In this document: positions 1 to 13,100 of the stretch, piece after piece
Numbering within the stretch: the first letter of the stretch is position 1
Layout: the number at the start of each line of letters is the position of its first letter
Notes under the pieces: generated by a model
What the model was told of the DNA's origin: nothing
What the model saw: the letters and a program-made list of their open reading frames with translations, nothing else
Database searches by the model: none
From: Pseudisothecium myosuroides
Taxonomy: Eukaryota > Streptophyta > Bryopsida > Hypnales > Lembophyllaceae
NCBI GenBank assembly: GCA_951799445.1
Contig: OX637294.1
Coordinates: forward strand, 22,159,452-22,223,451
Direction of reading: 5' to 3'
DNA: 64,000 bases
Translations under genes and position numbers: made by a program

Positions 1-2
1 TG

Positions 3-452
3 AGTTTTGGGCATCACCTTGCGGTGCTCAAAGACTTTTTTTCCACTGCCAAAGTTTTAAACAAGGGGCAACCCTTCTGTGATGGGGAGGTGCCGTATAC
101 TGTTCCTGAAATGCTCTCGGCCTCTGCTTTGGACAATCAGCAGGGCCTTTTCAAAGTGACTATGAAGTCCAATGCATAGGAAGTGTGTGGCTCGCCATTC
201 AACGTCAACCCCGTCATAAAGCTGTGGCGGAAACTGTCCCAAAATCGGCATTTGTGTAAGCTTATTTCTGAATACTTCAAGGTGGCTGAAATTGGTTGTT
301 GCCTTGTTCTTGGTTCGGTGGAAGATGAGAGATGCTTTTCTAATCTTAAGTTCCTTAAATCCTGCCAAAGAAATAGATTAGGAAGACACTTGCCCCTTGT
401 TGTGCGTATGTTTGGCCAGAAATACTTTTCACTTGAGAGTTTTCCTTATTGA
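3..452 (+). pseudogene. hAT transposase C-terminal remnant
   Basis: Reading from base 3, one frame stays open to the stop after 452 except for a TAG at 177-179. The last 60 residues contain the block SVEDERCFSNLKF followed by a KSCQRNRLGRHLPLVVRMF segment, which matches the C-terminal dimerisation region of plant hAT transposases. The part upstream of the TAG has no recognisable motif but keeps the same frame. The left side is cut by the window edge, so the catalytic core and zinc finger are outside or lost. The in-frame stop argues for a dead copy. The remnant lies about 1 kb upstream of the YbaK-domain gene and has no visible link to it. The family call is from motif memory, not a search. 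Confidence 0.72.
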
Positions 453-1490
453 ATTAGATCTTGGCTATGTGGGACCAGTACCCTCAATTCTTGACCAAAA
501 TAGAATTTTGCCTGCCTTAGTTTTCATGAGGTTAGATTGGCCTTGCAATTCAAATTTTCCTTTACTGAGGCCTCAGCGGATGAGCGGATGGTGCTGCACT
601 GCTACTTGTGACGGTGATGGGATGGAGATCTGATGCGGCCATGTTGGTGTATTGACGACGTTGGGGACTGCTTTTACTGGCGATGGTGCTTCTCCAGCTG
701 CGGTGGGACTGTGGGAGAGAAGACCTTGCACACACTTCTTTGAGACTTTTTCTACTAATCTTTTAACGTGTTTTGTTTGAGTTGTGTTGTGCAGAACACT
801 AACACTGCAATTGGGCAGTCTAGAAGGGTTCAACTCCCTTGTTAGTGACATGTATTTTTAGAATTTGTAACTTAGATTATGGAAATGCAAGCATGTAACA
901 ATTTTATTTGAAATTATAAGACTATCATTCTGTACATTTCAAAATTCGCTATTTTAAGAATGATTGTCTTTGCACTTAGCAATTGTGTGCATAAAAAATA
1001 CCAAGAAATAGTTTTCTGTATGCACCAAATCGTCCAACATGTCGCAAGTTATGCTGTACCACCAAAAAAAATTTATTCACAATTCCACATTTCAAATTGC
1101 CATTTCTCTCCCTTGTTCCACCAACGGAAACAAGGTTCGCGGAAATAGCTCCCACATAGGGCACGGTTATAGCCTCCAGTAGAAATCTGACAAACAGGTT
1201 CTGAGATCGCTGCTAACAACTGAAGACAATGACGGAACTGAAGGAGGCATTTCATCCATCAAATGAATGGATGACGAATCCCCTCAAGTTGGTGCAATAT
1301 GGGAATCTGGCGAACGATCCTCCGCATTCAGAGTTTTAGGGTTTGTGCCGAAACGAGCCGACGGTATTTTCAAATTTCAAGTATTTACATTGATTCCGAT
1401 CAAGCTTATGAAACTATGTTCTCAGTATATGAATTTGTTGATTTGCGGTCATTGAACAGGTTAATTCATTACTGATTTGCTTCTTTTGAA
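453..1490. other. Spacer and 5' region of the YbaK-domain gene
   Basis: No convincing coding exon is seen. The first part (to about 850) is probably the decayed tail of the hAT element. The stretch from about 1150 to 1490 is likely promoter and 5' untranslated region of the next gene. An in-frame TGA at 1473-1475 precedes the chosen ATG. Confidence 0.45.
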
Positions 1491-4315
1491 ATGGTGGAGG
1501 GGCAGGAGCCGAGGCAGCAGCTTCCTGCCTCTGTCGATGCTTTGGAGAAGCGCCAATCTCGTATCCTCGAGTCGATTTTCAGTTTGGAGCTTCGACTTTC
1601 GGATGCTGCGAAGCTGGAATCGGGAGGAACTGGTGGTGCCGCTTTAGAAAATGGCGATGAGCACCGTGTTCCGAAGGAGAGCTGTGATGGCGAGGTAAGG
1701 ATGAAGTGACGTCGCCGTGATATTTGACATCTCTTTCGGTGTCAAGGTTACCTGAAAATCTATGAAAATCGTGTTATTCCGTCTCCGATTGCTAGTTCAA
1801 TATTAAAGTTGAACGTTTCTATATGTTTTCTCAATCTGTGGATGTGTACATACTGCATAAGTACAGATCTAGAGTCTTTACGGTAGAGGAACCTGATTGA
1901 GACACCGATTGAACTGCGACACCCTGAAATCTTGCAGGACAAGTACATGTTGATTTTGAGAATGAAAACTTGTGTTAGTTAGAGGACATCAACGAATTAT
2001 ACTTTGAATCCTTATAATTTTTGCGTGTAGTGTATAATTCTTTGGTGCATTTGAAGACTCTTTGATTTGCTACGAAAACTATATAAATATTTGAGCATTG
2101 TGATAATAGTAACTATTCTCAACGCTTTTAAGTGTAGCTTTTAAGCGTAGTTGCCTTGAACACAGAATCTAGAACAACACAGTGTAAGGCAGTGAAAACG
2201 AAATTTAATCTGAAGAATGGAATAAGTCTGAAGATTCCGTTCTCTGGTAGCACTGTCTGGTGTTCCAATAATTCCCTCGTCCCGATGCTTTGTTTGTTTG
2301 ATTCTTGTTTTGTCTTTTGGCATTGCCACTTAATAGCCCGCTATCATTGGATTCCGTCAGTTTCGTGAGTAACAGTTTTTTGGCATGGATGGGGCAGACT
2401 GTCGAACAACGGCTTTCAAATATTTTACGAGCTGCAGGCGCTGCGGAGTTTATTTTCAAGTCAGTTCCTTCCGATTATTATGAGAGGACCTACGAAGAAC
2501 GAAGAGACCTTTTAGGTGCTGCATCCGTGGACCATCTTTGCAAAAGCATCGTGATGGTGAGGTTTTGGAGTCTTCATTTTTTGCATGAAGACCTTATTTT
2601 CTAAATTTTTTTTATAGCCTTTGCGAGATTTTCAGTCATGCGTGTGCGATGGATCTATGAAAACGAAGACCGGAAGTAGCTAATCATCTTTTTTTCTTTG
2701 GGAATTCAAATATACAGGGTACTAGGGACACAATAGAATTTAGGCACTCCTTGATCCATGAACTTTCTGCTCGATGAATTGCCTGCAGAGGGCGTCTATG
2801 AAGTTCAGCCAGTGTATTGCCCGGTGCTGGCACAGATGCAGTTTAGAAGCTATGGGGATACTCTGACAATCTCAACTTCTCATGCAGGTAAATACTCAAG
2901 CTCATGAATCTGTGAAGGATTGCAGTGACCGAAGGAACTCGAAATATTATGTCATCGTTATACAGGTAATAGCTCCATACTCTTATGTTTTGGGAATGCA
3001 CAATTGACTTAGATTGACACGAAGTCGTACATGCTTCAGAAGAGATGATTTATCATGAGTCACTGGCTAACATGCACTTTGTGAACTTCAGATTCAGATT
3101 GTTCTATTCATGTTGTAGTTGCAGCCTTTCATTTTAACGTCATCTTGTCCAGTTTCTTGTCAAATAGTCCAGAGTTGCGAATTTGATAGGAAGCTGCCTG
3201 TCATTAGTACTTCATAGAGCTGCGAGCGACTGGAGGAATTCGAGTGTTTCTGCTGACTTCACCCTTTTTTCCAACTTAGTTGTTTTGGTGTGCCGCAATT
3301 GCGCTGAATTGTTTTTTAGTGATGCAGTATACAGCACGTCTGAATGCTGAAAAAGTTAAAGCTTTTGTTCATTCGCTTAACGAGGGGAAAATTCCCAAAA
3401 AAAGATTTAATTGTAAGTGTTTCAAACCTTCGCGCTTGTCTTGAATAATTCTTTAGTGTCAGTGATTCAAGTGCTTGTTAGGTTGTTTACAGTTGTGTCT
3501 TGTACATCATTGCTGAGTTTTGTTGTTTAGGCACGAAAAAGAGTCAACGTCTCGCAACTTAGATTCAAAATCTGTTTCGCTCTCAACTGTCTATTTATTT
3601 ATGAAGCTGCGTTTTCATCTGATGCTCTATCTGTTGCATCCTGTAGCTACTTTCGTTGGACCGTGGAGGAAAGGGTAGGCAATATGTAGGCAATGTTATG
3701 AGCCTTTGACTCATGCTGGAGTAGGTTGATTCCGGGATCGTCTGACGAAGTGGCAGTCGACCTATTCTATTCGGCTGACTTGCCTTTGTGTTAATTGTTT
3801 GTCAATAGTGCGGCTTGCTCCGGAGGAAGAGTCTAACAAATTGACTGGCTTCGAACACAATGCTGTTACACCCATTGGAATGCGCGAGGACATACCTGTG
3901 AGTTTTGATGCTCCATGTGTTGTATGGCTATCATCTCTTGTGCCTGAACTTTGTCGATTTCTCTTGTAATCCAGTGGCTTAAAGATAATGTGAATCAACG
4001 GTCATCCTTCTTTACTTTGCAGTTGTATGATGTTCCCAGGATTAGCAAGAGTCTTTTGCAGCTATTTCTGATGTCTTGGGGTAGTTTAATTGAACTGCAG
4101 ACAAGGGATGCATTGGGTTATATACTAATAGTGTTTGTGTAATCACGGCTTTTCTGGATAATCTGATGGTGCAGGTCATTCTTTCAGACGCTATTGTAAA
4201 GCTCAGTCCAAGATTTTTTTGGCTTGGCGGAGGAGAGGTGGATTTGAAACTGGGAATGCAAACTGATGACTTCATTCATATAGTGAAACCATTAATCACA
4301 GACTGTATTTACTAG
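1491..4315 (+). CDS. YbaK/aminoacyl-tRNA synthetase-associated domain protein
   Basis: Six exons give a 251-residue protein: 1491-1694, 2398-2556, 2888-2965, 3328-3412, 3809-3897 and 4175-4315. All junctions are GT-AG and keep frame. The N-terminus carries a short helical stretch (ALEKRQSRILESIFSLELRL), then VEQRLSNILRAAG near residue 70, RRDLLGAASVDHLCKSIVM before residue 121, NSKYYVIVIQYTARLNAEKV near 138-158, LNEGKIPKKRFNLRLAPEE, HNAVTPIGM near 195, and FFWLGGGEVDLKLGM near 218-232. These blocks match a conserved plant protein such as Arabidopsis At1g44835. The YbaK fold in bacteria deacylates mischarged tRNAs, so a proofreading role is inferred from family only. The ATG is preceded by an in-frame TGA. 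The acceptor of exon 2 could lie slightly further upstream. Confidence 0.92.
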
Positions 4316-4736
4316 ATAAATCTCCAGTAATGTTTAATTGGATCCTTATATGCAATTGGCATACCCTTACTAGCATTCTTCCATATCATTTTGTCTCAGT
4401 TACTATCAGTATTCTTTGCAACCAAGCTGCATTTCAACCGTTCCAATTGCATAAATTATTTTTGGTGCTCCAATTGTAGTCACATGTCTTACTCATTGAA
4501 TAATTGGTGTCTTGAGGGTACAGAAGCCATCACATGGAGTGTGGAGGAGGTTTGAGAACTTACCGATTAGGTCATGCATGTCCCTGTATTTTGAAGGGGC
4601 GTGCCACGTACGGTATGTGGGTAGTCCTTCAGTACCATATCCCAGAGGCTGAAACCGTCATGAAATTTAAATCTATTAGTGTACCAAAGAGAGAAACATC
4701 TAAGACTCTTGAAGGTTTGGACAGGTAACTATGATC
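4316..4736. other. 3' flank of YbaK gene, no gene seen
   Basis: The start is probably the 3' untranslated region. A 64-codon open frame at 4534-4728 has no recognisable motif. No clear polyadenylation hexamer was found. The stretch ends where a truncated long TTAA-type element begins. Confidence 0.4.
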
Positions 4737-5586
4737 TCAATTTTTGGCAAAATTTTTTGAATTCTTTTTTTGAGGTAGGAAAATTGATTAACTTTTTGAG
4801 AATATAATTTCAATTTCAATTGGTGCTTGGGAGCAAAAGTTATGCAATAAATGCCCAAAATATACAAGGGCGGATAACAAAAAAATTGCACAAAAACTTG
4901 AAATTATTTTTTACTTTTTATTTTCATAGAAAATATTTTTGTTTATATGGAGAGCTTTGATTCATTCTATTTGGACTAGTGATGAGAAAGTTATGGAGAA
5001 TCTTATTTTTTGAGCAATTGAAGCATTTCCTTCAAAATATAACTTCTAGAAATCATTTTTGAATAGAATTTTTACAATTTTTCAGAAAAAAGTGTGTACA
5101 TGGTTTAGTTTGTTTTCTACAACAATCTCATCATTGGGATTAGCATGTTTCAATTCCATCTTAGAGCTATTAACAATTTATTTTTTCCTTCTATCTTGTA
5201 CCAAGTTCAACTTAACAATTTTTCAGATAATGAAAAACGAAAGGTTTTTCATTGAATTTTTTTTCCAAACTCTCATTTCAATTCTTCAACATAGAAAATT
5301 TTTAATTTACAGTTTGTTATACAAACATTTTAAGTTAAGAGGATTCAAAGCCTTATAATCTAGTAAGCTTGGAGCAAAAAAAATTGTTTTCTTCACATAC
5401 ATCTTGTGATTGATATTGTCAAAGTTTTCATAATTTCTTTTAAAAAATTTCATACTACTCTAGTGCAAGATCCTATAGTTAGATTTGCGAAAGAAACAAA
5501 TATTTAAAAATTTTGTTGTTTGCATTGAAAATAGCAATTTTGATTGTTTTTTAATGGAAAAACGGCCTTGGGACTTTAGAGGTTAA
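4737..5586 (+). mobile_element. Family A non-autonomous element, 5'-truncated copy (A1)
   Basis: The sequence aligns by eye with the intact element at 19078-20010: GAGGTAGGAAAATTGATTAA, the GGTGCTTGGGAGCAAAAGTT block, the AAGCTTTGATTCATTCTATT block and the right end GGACTTTAGAGG followed by TTAA at 5583-5586. The left inverted repeat is not visible, so the first roughly 80 bp are missing or eroded. Only short frames are present and none resembles a transposase. Confidence 0.7.
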
Positions 5587-5687
5587 CTTTAATGTTAACC
5601 ACAAAGTTTAAAACTAACATTATTTATTAAAGAGAGAAACATCTCTACTACTTAAGTTTAACATTTAACCCTGTAAATACGCCTAAA

Positions 5688-5783
5688 AGGTCCAGTGGAT
5701 GACTTCAGTGTTAACTTCAAATGCAAAGAATCCATCTATTGGTCCAATAATTAGAGTATTTTGGAGACTACCTTGGTCATGGG
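5688..5783 (+). repeat. Dispersed repeat with GTCCARTGGATGAC core, copy 1
   Basis: About 95 bp with the order GTCCAGTGGATGACTTC, TGTTAACTTCAAATGCAAAG, TTGGTCCAATAATTAGAGTA and ACCTTGGTCATGG. The same order recurs at 7350-7447, 20976-21078, 22618-22692 (minus) and 36384-36480. Just upstream, TTAACCCTGTAAATACGCC (5665-5683) looks like the end of the 223 bp TTAA family, so this repeat may be the subterminal part of another TTAA element. Confidence 0.6.
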
Positions 5784-5819
5784 GGGCCACAAAATCCACA
5801 TCTTCAAAGTGGAAGTTAA

Positions 5820-6672
5820 CCCCTAAAGGACTTCATCCATTGTGAAATGGTCAAACTTCCTATCTAAGCTAAATTTAGCCTTTCAAATTGTTTTCAAACA
5901 AAAAATATATATTTTTATTACTTGAAACTATAAATTGTATATCATTGTGAAAAATTTCAATTTGTTTCATGAAAAATAGTAATTGTTGTCATTTTTGTTG
6001 CAAAATTTGAATTTAAATAAGTAAAAATAGCAAAAACAATCCAAATGATTTGAAAAAATTTCAAGAAGTAGAAGTAGCTATAGAGATTAGTGTGAAAAAA
6101 CTTCAATTGGTTGTTTTACTTTTTACACCCAAAACAACCACAACAAAGATCGTGAAGTCAAATTTGACTATCAAACCAAATTTGTCCTTTTATTTAACAG
6201 ATGTATAAAATTTTGATATTTTTTGCTAGTGGAAAATTTTATTTTTTCTTTCTTTATTTATTTTCAATAATTTTGATGGAAAATCAAATTATTGTGATTT
6301 TTTTCAGCTAAAAATAAAAATCAAATTATATCAATTATAATATATATGTTACAATAATTTATAATTTTTATCATAAATGAAGGATAGATTGAAAAATATT
6401 ATTTTATAATTAAATTTTTTTTTTTAATTTAAAAAAAATACAAATGAAAAACACACTATATTCTGTTATTTGGATTTTAATACATGAAACTTTCAATTGC
6501 AATAATTCTTTCAATTTTTGACATTTTTTGACATTTTGAAATGGAGTAGAAACAAAACTTGTCAAGCTTCATTTTCTTAGTTTAAATCAAATTCCAAAAT
6601 TAGTTATTTTAAAAGTTGCAATCAAGGTTGACCAAGGCGCATCCACTTTTTAGATGCGTGGACCTTAAGGGG
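5820..6672. mobile_element. Family B TTAA-flanked element, 853 bp
   Basis: It begins CCCCTAAAGGACTTC directly after TTAA (5816-5819) and ends GGACCTTAAGGGG directly before TTAA (6673-6676). The first 12 bases of the two ends pair with two mismatches. The inside is very AT-rich, has no coding capacity, and does not align with family A apart from the ends. It is read as a diverged relative that shares only termini and target. Confidence 0.6.
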
Positions 6673-6676
6673 TTAA

Positions 6677-8530
6677 TATGTTCAAATTTTGACTTCAAAG
6701 CCCACACTACCAAAATCACTAATAAACCCTTGTTTGAATGACCTAAGATTTCTATAACTTAATTGTGGTCAAGATGTATTGTTGTCATGCAATTAATCTC
6801 AATCTAAGCGCCCAAGTGACCATTTTTTGGTCACTGACCGACTTCAGGCAATAACTCTGGGCAGAAAAAAACTTTCTTTCAATTTGTTTTTTGTTTTTTG
6901 TGCAAACTATATTAGGTTGTCTTTCAATTTTTATATTCAAAACTAGGATCGCTAGGGTCAAACAAAAATTATAAGGGAAGTAACACAAAGTATTTCAAAT
7001 TTGCCTAGTGTTGGACAATTTACTAATTGGAGAAAGTGTTGATGTTCACATTACTAGATCTTATGCATTTTTTCACAAATCAATAGAAACCACAATTTTG
7101 ACCAATTAAAAAATAATTCAAATGTAAAAGATAGGAAATTGTATTTTGGGTGAATTTTTGAAGTTATATCTTCACTTGTATCTTCAAAATTCATTTGAAG
7201 AGAAACTAATAATAGTTTTTTAATTTTGATCATACGAATACTTTTTACTTTTTGTGCTTCACATTTTCTTCTTTGATGCAAAGTTCAAAAAAGGTATAGA
7301 ACTTATATTTTATGATACATTTATGTTTTGTTCAAACCCCTTGGGCTTTTAGAACTATGTGGATGACTTCATGTTAATTGTAGAAACAAAAAATGCACCT
7401 ATTGTTCTAATAACTGGAATACTTTAGTGACCACCTTTGTCATGGATGGCCATAGCCTTCCAAGAATAATATGCCTAAATTATATGGCAATGATATGTAA
7501 TGCTAGTTTAGACTACACATGATCTAAAATATTATATTTATTTGCTTGCATCCTTTCCATTGTTGTACAAAGAAAATCTATTGTATTAAAATATCCAAGG
7601 TTTATTTAAACACCGGTTTTGTTAAAAGTGCATGTGGCATATGAAAATTGTAAATATAGGAAAATTAGGTGTTATGGAAAATTCAAGTATATAATTGCAA
7701 TGAAATTATTATAAATGCTCCTTGAAATTTAGAAATGAAAAAATGTGGCAAAGGCATTAAATTATTGTATTTTTTTAATATAGCAACAACAATTATGAAC
7801 ATTATTATTTGATAAAACTAAGGTATACTTGCATGGAACTATAAAAATTGAAATAAGATATGGTATCAAAAAAAATGTATTACAATACTTTAAAGTCTCT
7901 TTCTTGACAAATCACAAATAAACATCCTCTCTATTTCAATACTTACTATTACTTAGCAATATATCAACTCTAAATAGTAGTATATTCTACATTTTTTGCC
8001 ACTGGAAAACCAAAACTCCTATTTTGTAACTATTTCAAATGTGCTTTTACAACTTTTGTTCTTTACCATTTCTTTAAACAACAGTAAAAGATGAATTCTA
8101 TGATGTTTGAAAAGTGCTTACCCTTTTTGCAGCATGTTTTGGATCTTAGATTTTGACATAAGAGGGTAGACACATGCCTAGAGTAAACTTGCCAATTACC
8201 ACATGGATCCAAAAATTGGAAACAAAACTGTTGCCATTTATTGTACAATAAATGCATGATTCAACTACCAATTCAATTGCGATGGGAACAAAACTTTGTA
8301 TCACCATTCAATGACCACACACTATGCGGTAAAGGATTACAATGAATTTTTATCTAGATTTCAGCTTCATCGCATTTAGGCAATAAAATTCGTAGGAAGA
8401 AATCTTTTTGCATTTTATTTTTTGAAGGTGAATCTTAACTTAACATTTAATAATCACACCAAATTTCAAAACATGCAAGTCTCTATATTTATGTGGAAAA
8501 GGATTTGAATTTTATCTGTGCGGTGATTGG
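6677..8530. other. AT-rich spacer with no gene
   Basis: Only short open frames without motifs are found. It contains copy 2 of the GTCCARTGGATGAC repeat at 7350-7447 (GTGGATGACTTCATGTTAA through CCACCTTTGTCATGG). Base composition and poly-A or poly-T runs are typical of decayed transposon sequence. Confidence 0.5.
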
Positions 8531-10150
8531 CAAATTTATCCTACCCCCTCATGCTAAGTTTTATATTTTAGTTATTTTCATTGGAAATAGACAAATGTAT
8601 GCATTTCTTTCTTATGCTATATTTATACATTAGTTTTTGTCAAAGGAGGAAAGGTAGGTGTCTCCCTCTTGCATGACCGTTGCGCCATGTTATATTGTTT
8701 AGTTTTTGTTACAAAGAATAAGCACAAGTCTACTCAAACACCTCCCTTGCACCATGTTTTAGATTTCAATCTTTTTAATAAAACGTAGGTACAGTCTTAT
8801 ATGTCATTGTCCCGTGACTTAAATTTTAAATATTGTCATAGGAAAGAGGCCCGTCTCTATTACCCTAGTGTTTTGTTTTGTATCAATTGTAGTTATTCTT
8901 GTAGACAATTTTTATTTATTTTGAAGAAGTGTTGAAATAGCAACATGCAAGAAATTGATATAGTTAAATATTTTAGTATCCATCTATATTTTGGTGAGAA
9001 TTATGTTTTCATCTATATATTTGGATGAGTTTTATTTGAAATTGGCAATTTCATCCTAATTATTTTCAAAAATTGGAACAACTTGGCATCATCATCTAAT
9101 TTTTCTTCAAATTTTTCTTTAAGCCTTGGTGTTCCCTAATAATATTTGGTGCTTTTAGGAATTTAAATGCCTAAGAAAAACATTGCTTGTAGCAGTAAGC
9201 ATGTTTTTTCACTTTCTTTTTTGCCATAGGAATAGACAAATGTGTATCTTTATAACCTCAAGTTGTAAGTTTTTTCATTTTTGAGGGGAGTCAACTAATA
9301 TCAAAATCAATTACTCCAAGTTATATAATTTTTTTCCATAGAGGTTAGGCAAGTGCTTACTTGTTTAGGCCATATTTAATTTTTATAAAGAAAAAAAGTG
9401 TAGAATAGACAAAGTATCTACTCATCCTTGCATCATTTTTTGTAATTAGAGGTATGCATGTTTGTATTTACCAAACAATTTTGACACAAGGGAAGACATT
9501 TGTCTACTTTTCTATACAAAATTTTATAGTTTAGGTTGTATTTTAATGAAGTGGGCACATGCCTATCCTCTGTACATCATATTCTACATTTTAGTTTATG
9601 TCATACACACAACGACAAACTTACAACTCTTGCATCATTATTATATTTTCAGTTATTGTAATTAGATGTAGATATATTTCTAATTGCCTTCTTTCATATT
9701 ATGTATTTTAATCATTTGTCGTGGAGTATAGGCACGTGCCTATCCTTCTTGCACTGTGATTATATTTTAGTTTTTGGAATGGAAGGTAAGTACGTATATC
9801 CATCTCCCATTATTATTTTAATTTAGATTATTGTCAAGGAGGGATAGTGCATGTGCCTTCCTTCTTTGCATTATTTCTTTGCTTTGAGACTGTTATAATG
9901 GACAATAGGCCTATACCTACTTCTTGTTACAACAATCAAAAATAAAATAAAATAAAAATTTGGCCAACCACCTTCATTTATAAGTTATTAAGAAAATAGG
10001 GAGGATAGGCATGTTCCTATCCCTTCTCCTCGACAAATGAAATGAAAAATAAATATTTTTAAAATGGATTAGACTTATACCTACATCTTTTTATTATCAA
10101 AATTTCAAAAATTAGAAAGGGAAGTGGGTATGCTCATTTCTATTCTTTCA
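8531..10150. repeat. Degenerate tandem array built on a GGCACGTGCCTATCC motif
   Basis: A loose unit recurs here: a purine stretch, then a variant of TAGGCACGTGCCTATCC, then CTTGCATCAT and a TTATATTTTAGTTTTTGT tail. Clear centres are near 9558 (GGCACATGCCTATCC), 9731 (GGCACGTGCCTATCC), 9791, 9852 (GCATGTGCCTTCC), 9908, 10003 (GGCATGTTCCTATCCC) and 10075. Spacing is about 60-90 bp. Weaker units extend back to about 8540. It looks like an old satellite that has diverged heavily. The unit centre is a short palindrome. Confidence 0.55.
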
Positions 10151-13100
10151 TTTTAAATAAAGACAAATAAATTTAAAGAAAATCACCTTTGCATTGAAGA
10201 TATTTAAAAGTGTTCAATGTTGCCTTCAATATCTAAAATCAAGTCTTTGTGGCATGCAAGGTTGTTGTCATTGTCATTTTATATGAAAATTTTGCACATC
10301 ATCCATCATATTAATAACTTAGTGAACTAAACATTTAAAAATTATAAAATTCACTACAAAAACCAGATCATCAGAAGAAAAGAAAGCCTAAACAAATAAA
10401 CAAAGTTTGTAGACCTAACAAACCTTTTCATCACCTTCACCATCCATCACCCCATGTTGACCGCTGCCAAAATTTTCAACTCCATTATAGAGATTGGTTT
10501 ATATTTCTTGATTCTTCACCAAATGAATTGAATAATATACCTATTTGGAAAGCTAGTGAAATTGTTCTTCCAGGGGTATAAGACTCAATTTTAACTCCCA
10601 AAATTCCATCCACACCAAGCGTTTGAAGTTTGCAACCTTACTTCAAATTGTCGGTGCACTTTGAGTTGAGTTGACAAAAGAAAAATTCAAAAGCATTGAA
10701 TTCCCTTCAATTTTTACATTTATTACTTCAAACTTAGAATCATGATTTACATAGAGTTGGAGACAAAAAGATTCAATCATTCCTCATTGAGGCATTTTCC
10801 CATATTGTTAATACTTCATCAAATTTTAAAATTAACTAAATATTCTAAAAGATATAAAAGAGAGATAAAAGGTATTAAATTTGAGGCATATAAAACAAAA
10901 AAAAGTAATCATAAATTTTTTTTTGAACTTGTCTGCTAAATCAAAATCAAGTATAAAAGGTTCCAAAAGTTGTATTAAGTCTACCACTAATCTACTACCA
11001 ATTTAATAAAATTTAATCCATTCTCAATCTACAAGACACTTGCTTAATTTGAGGCACTTTCAAGTTATAAAGAGTGGCCTAAATCCAAAACAATGTTATT
11101 AGACATTGATGAACATGGCACATTCCTTGGGAATTATAGGTGCAAAATTGTGCCTAGCAGGAGATAAAAAGATAGTTGTAGAGAGAATTAGACTGTTTAC
11201 CTTATTTTTTGATAATCTAAAATTAAATGATAAAAGAATTGCACATGTCTGGGTTTTTTTTAATGGAATTGGTGTTTTTAAAGAAATTTGGTCCATTTTT
11301 GATATAATCATTGAGTCAAAGGATCCAACATACAAAATATTTTCACCAAAGATTGGATGAAAATGAAATGTATAATTCTAATACAAGCCTCATTGCTATT
11401 ATAAATATAACATGCACTCAAGATTTATTACCTCACGAATTCAGATTGACCTTCTATATTGGAAGTAAAGTTTATATTTTTTGTCAAAAATATAAATAAA
11501 TAAAAAATCATTTTGTTGATTTGCTATTCATTGATTCTAAGGGTACCCATTCATATCTTCAAGAATGCTATGTTAAATGTAGGACATGGGCATATCTACT
11601 TTAATCCTTAATCCCTAAGCATCTAGGCAATAGTAATTTATGTTGAAATCAACTTGTTAGTTGCAACAATCAACTTGTTAGTTGATGAAGACTCGTGGGC
11701 CAGGTGTTTCCATCGCTGATAATGTTGTTCCTTTGACCCTTTGGATTCACCCCTCTTTGATTCAAGTACACAAGTCTTAATTTCCTAAAGATTTGTGTCT
11801 CGCGATTCATTTTTGTGATTTGGACATGTTTTTTAATTACATTGTTGACAACCCTAATATTTGCTTATGTCTTACTATAATTTTCTACTAGCCATGGCAA
11901 ACCAAGGTAAGTTTTTTGTAGAGACAGAAAAACTCTATACACAATCACCACAATATACAACAGGGAATAATTAGAAGCACCAACACATCTTGAAAAAGAG
12001 GAAAAGCTCTAACTAGTGGTGGAGAACTTGAACTTGCAGATCAAGGTGCAAACTTCCATTGACACTGAAGATTGTGTGATAGTTTTTGAAGCATGGTGGA
12101 CGGGTCATGAAGTAAAATCCAACTACATGCAAGTTTCAAATAAAGTCAAATATCTGGAATCCAAAAATATCTAATCACACAAAATTCTAATCACATTTAA
12201 TATGACTATTCTCCAAAGTTCAAGGACTACTTGCTTTGTGTACGGAAGTGTACAAACCCCTCGGGGGGGTCACTTCCTGCATTGTAAGAAACAATGTGTG
12301 GCTTAAAATAGAGAAGATTTTATTCATTTTGGATAAAAATTATAAAAAATTATAAAAATTTACAAGTAAAGTATGGAACATTCAAAATTACAAATCCATT
12401 ATAAATAATATAGGTAGCCTACAAATCTGGTCCATTAAAAATTTAGTACATGTAATTTAGGGTGCAAAGAATTGGATCCTAGGAATCGTATTTAGTATAG
12501 TCAATGAATACAAGTGGTTGTACAGCTGGGTGAGAGGTACAATGGATGAAAAATTATTTGTTGGTTGTAACCATGTGGATGAAGCAATGATGTGGAAGAA
12601 CCTCACTTAGGATTTTGAGTTGCCATTGTTGTGTTTGAGTTTTGTTGCTGTGGTGGTCACAATTCAAAAGTGGGAACAATCGTGGAAGTAGTTTGAAAGA
12701 ATTGCAAAGTGATTTCTAAGCTTAGGATTTCAGTGTGCGTGTGAGGATTTGTATGTGTGGATTTTTAGGACATCCGCTGCAGTTTATGAGTGATCTGGGT
12801 TATTGTTGCAAATTGCAAATTAGACGATTTTGTTGGGATGCTGTTGCTGCCAAGACCGCAAGCATTTGGGAGTTATTCCTAACTTACGGTATGTCTTCTT
12901 CCAATTCTGTTGTTTGGTTCTTGCTCAATTGAAAAATTTGAATTTAGGTTAGGATTTAGTTCATCAAAGTCAACTTAGTCAACTTACATGCTTAGATTGG
13001 ATCGGGGTTAGGGTTCAAGTTTTGGGGCTCATGGCGACACAAGTGAAGATGTGGACAATGGAGGGTGATTTTGGCATTCCGACTTTCTACAGCAAGGTGA

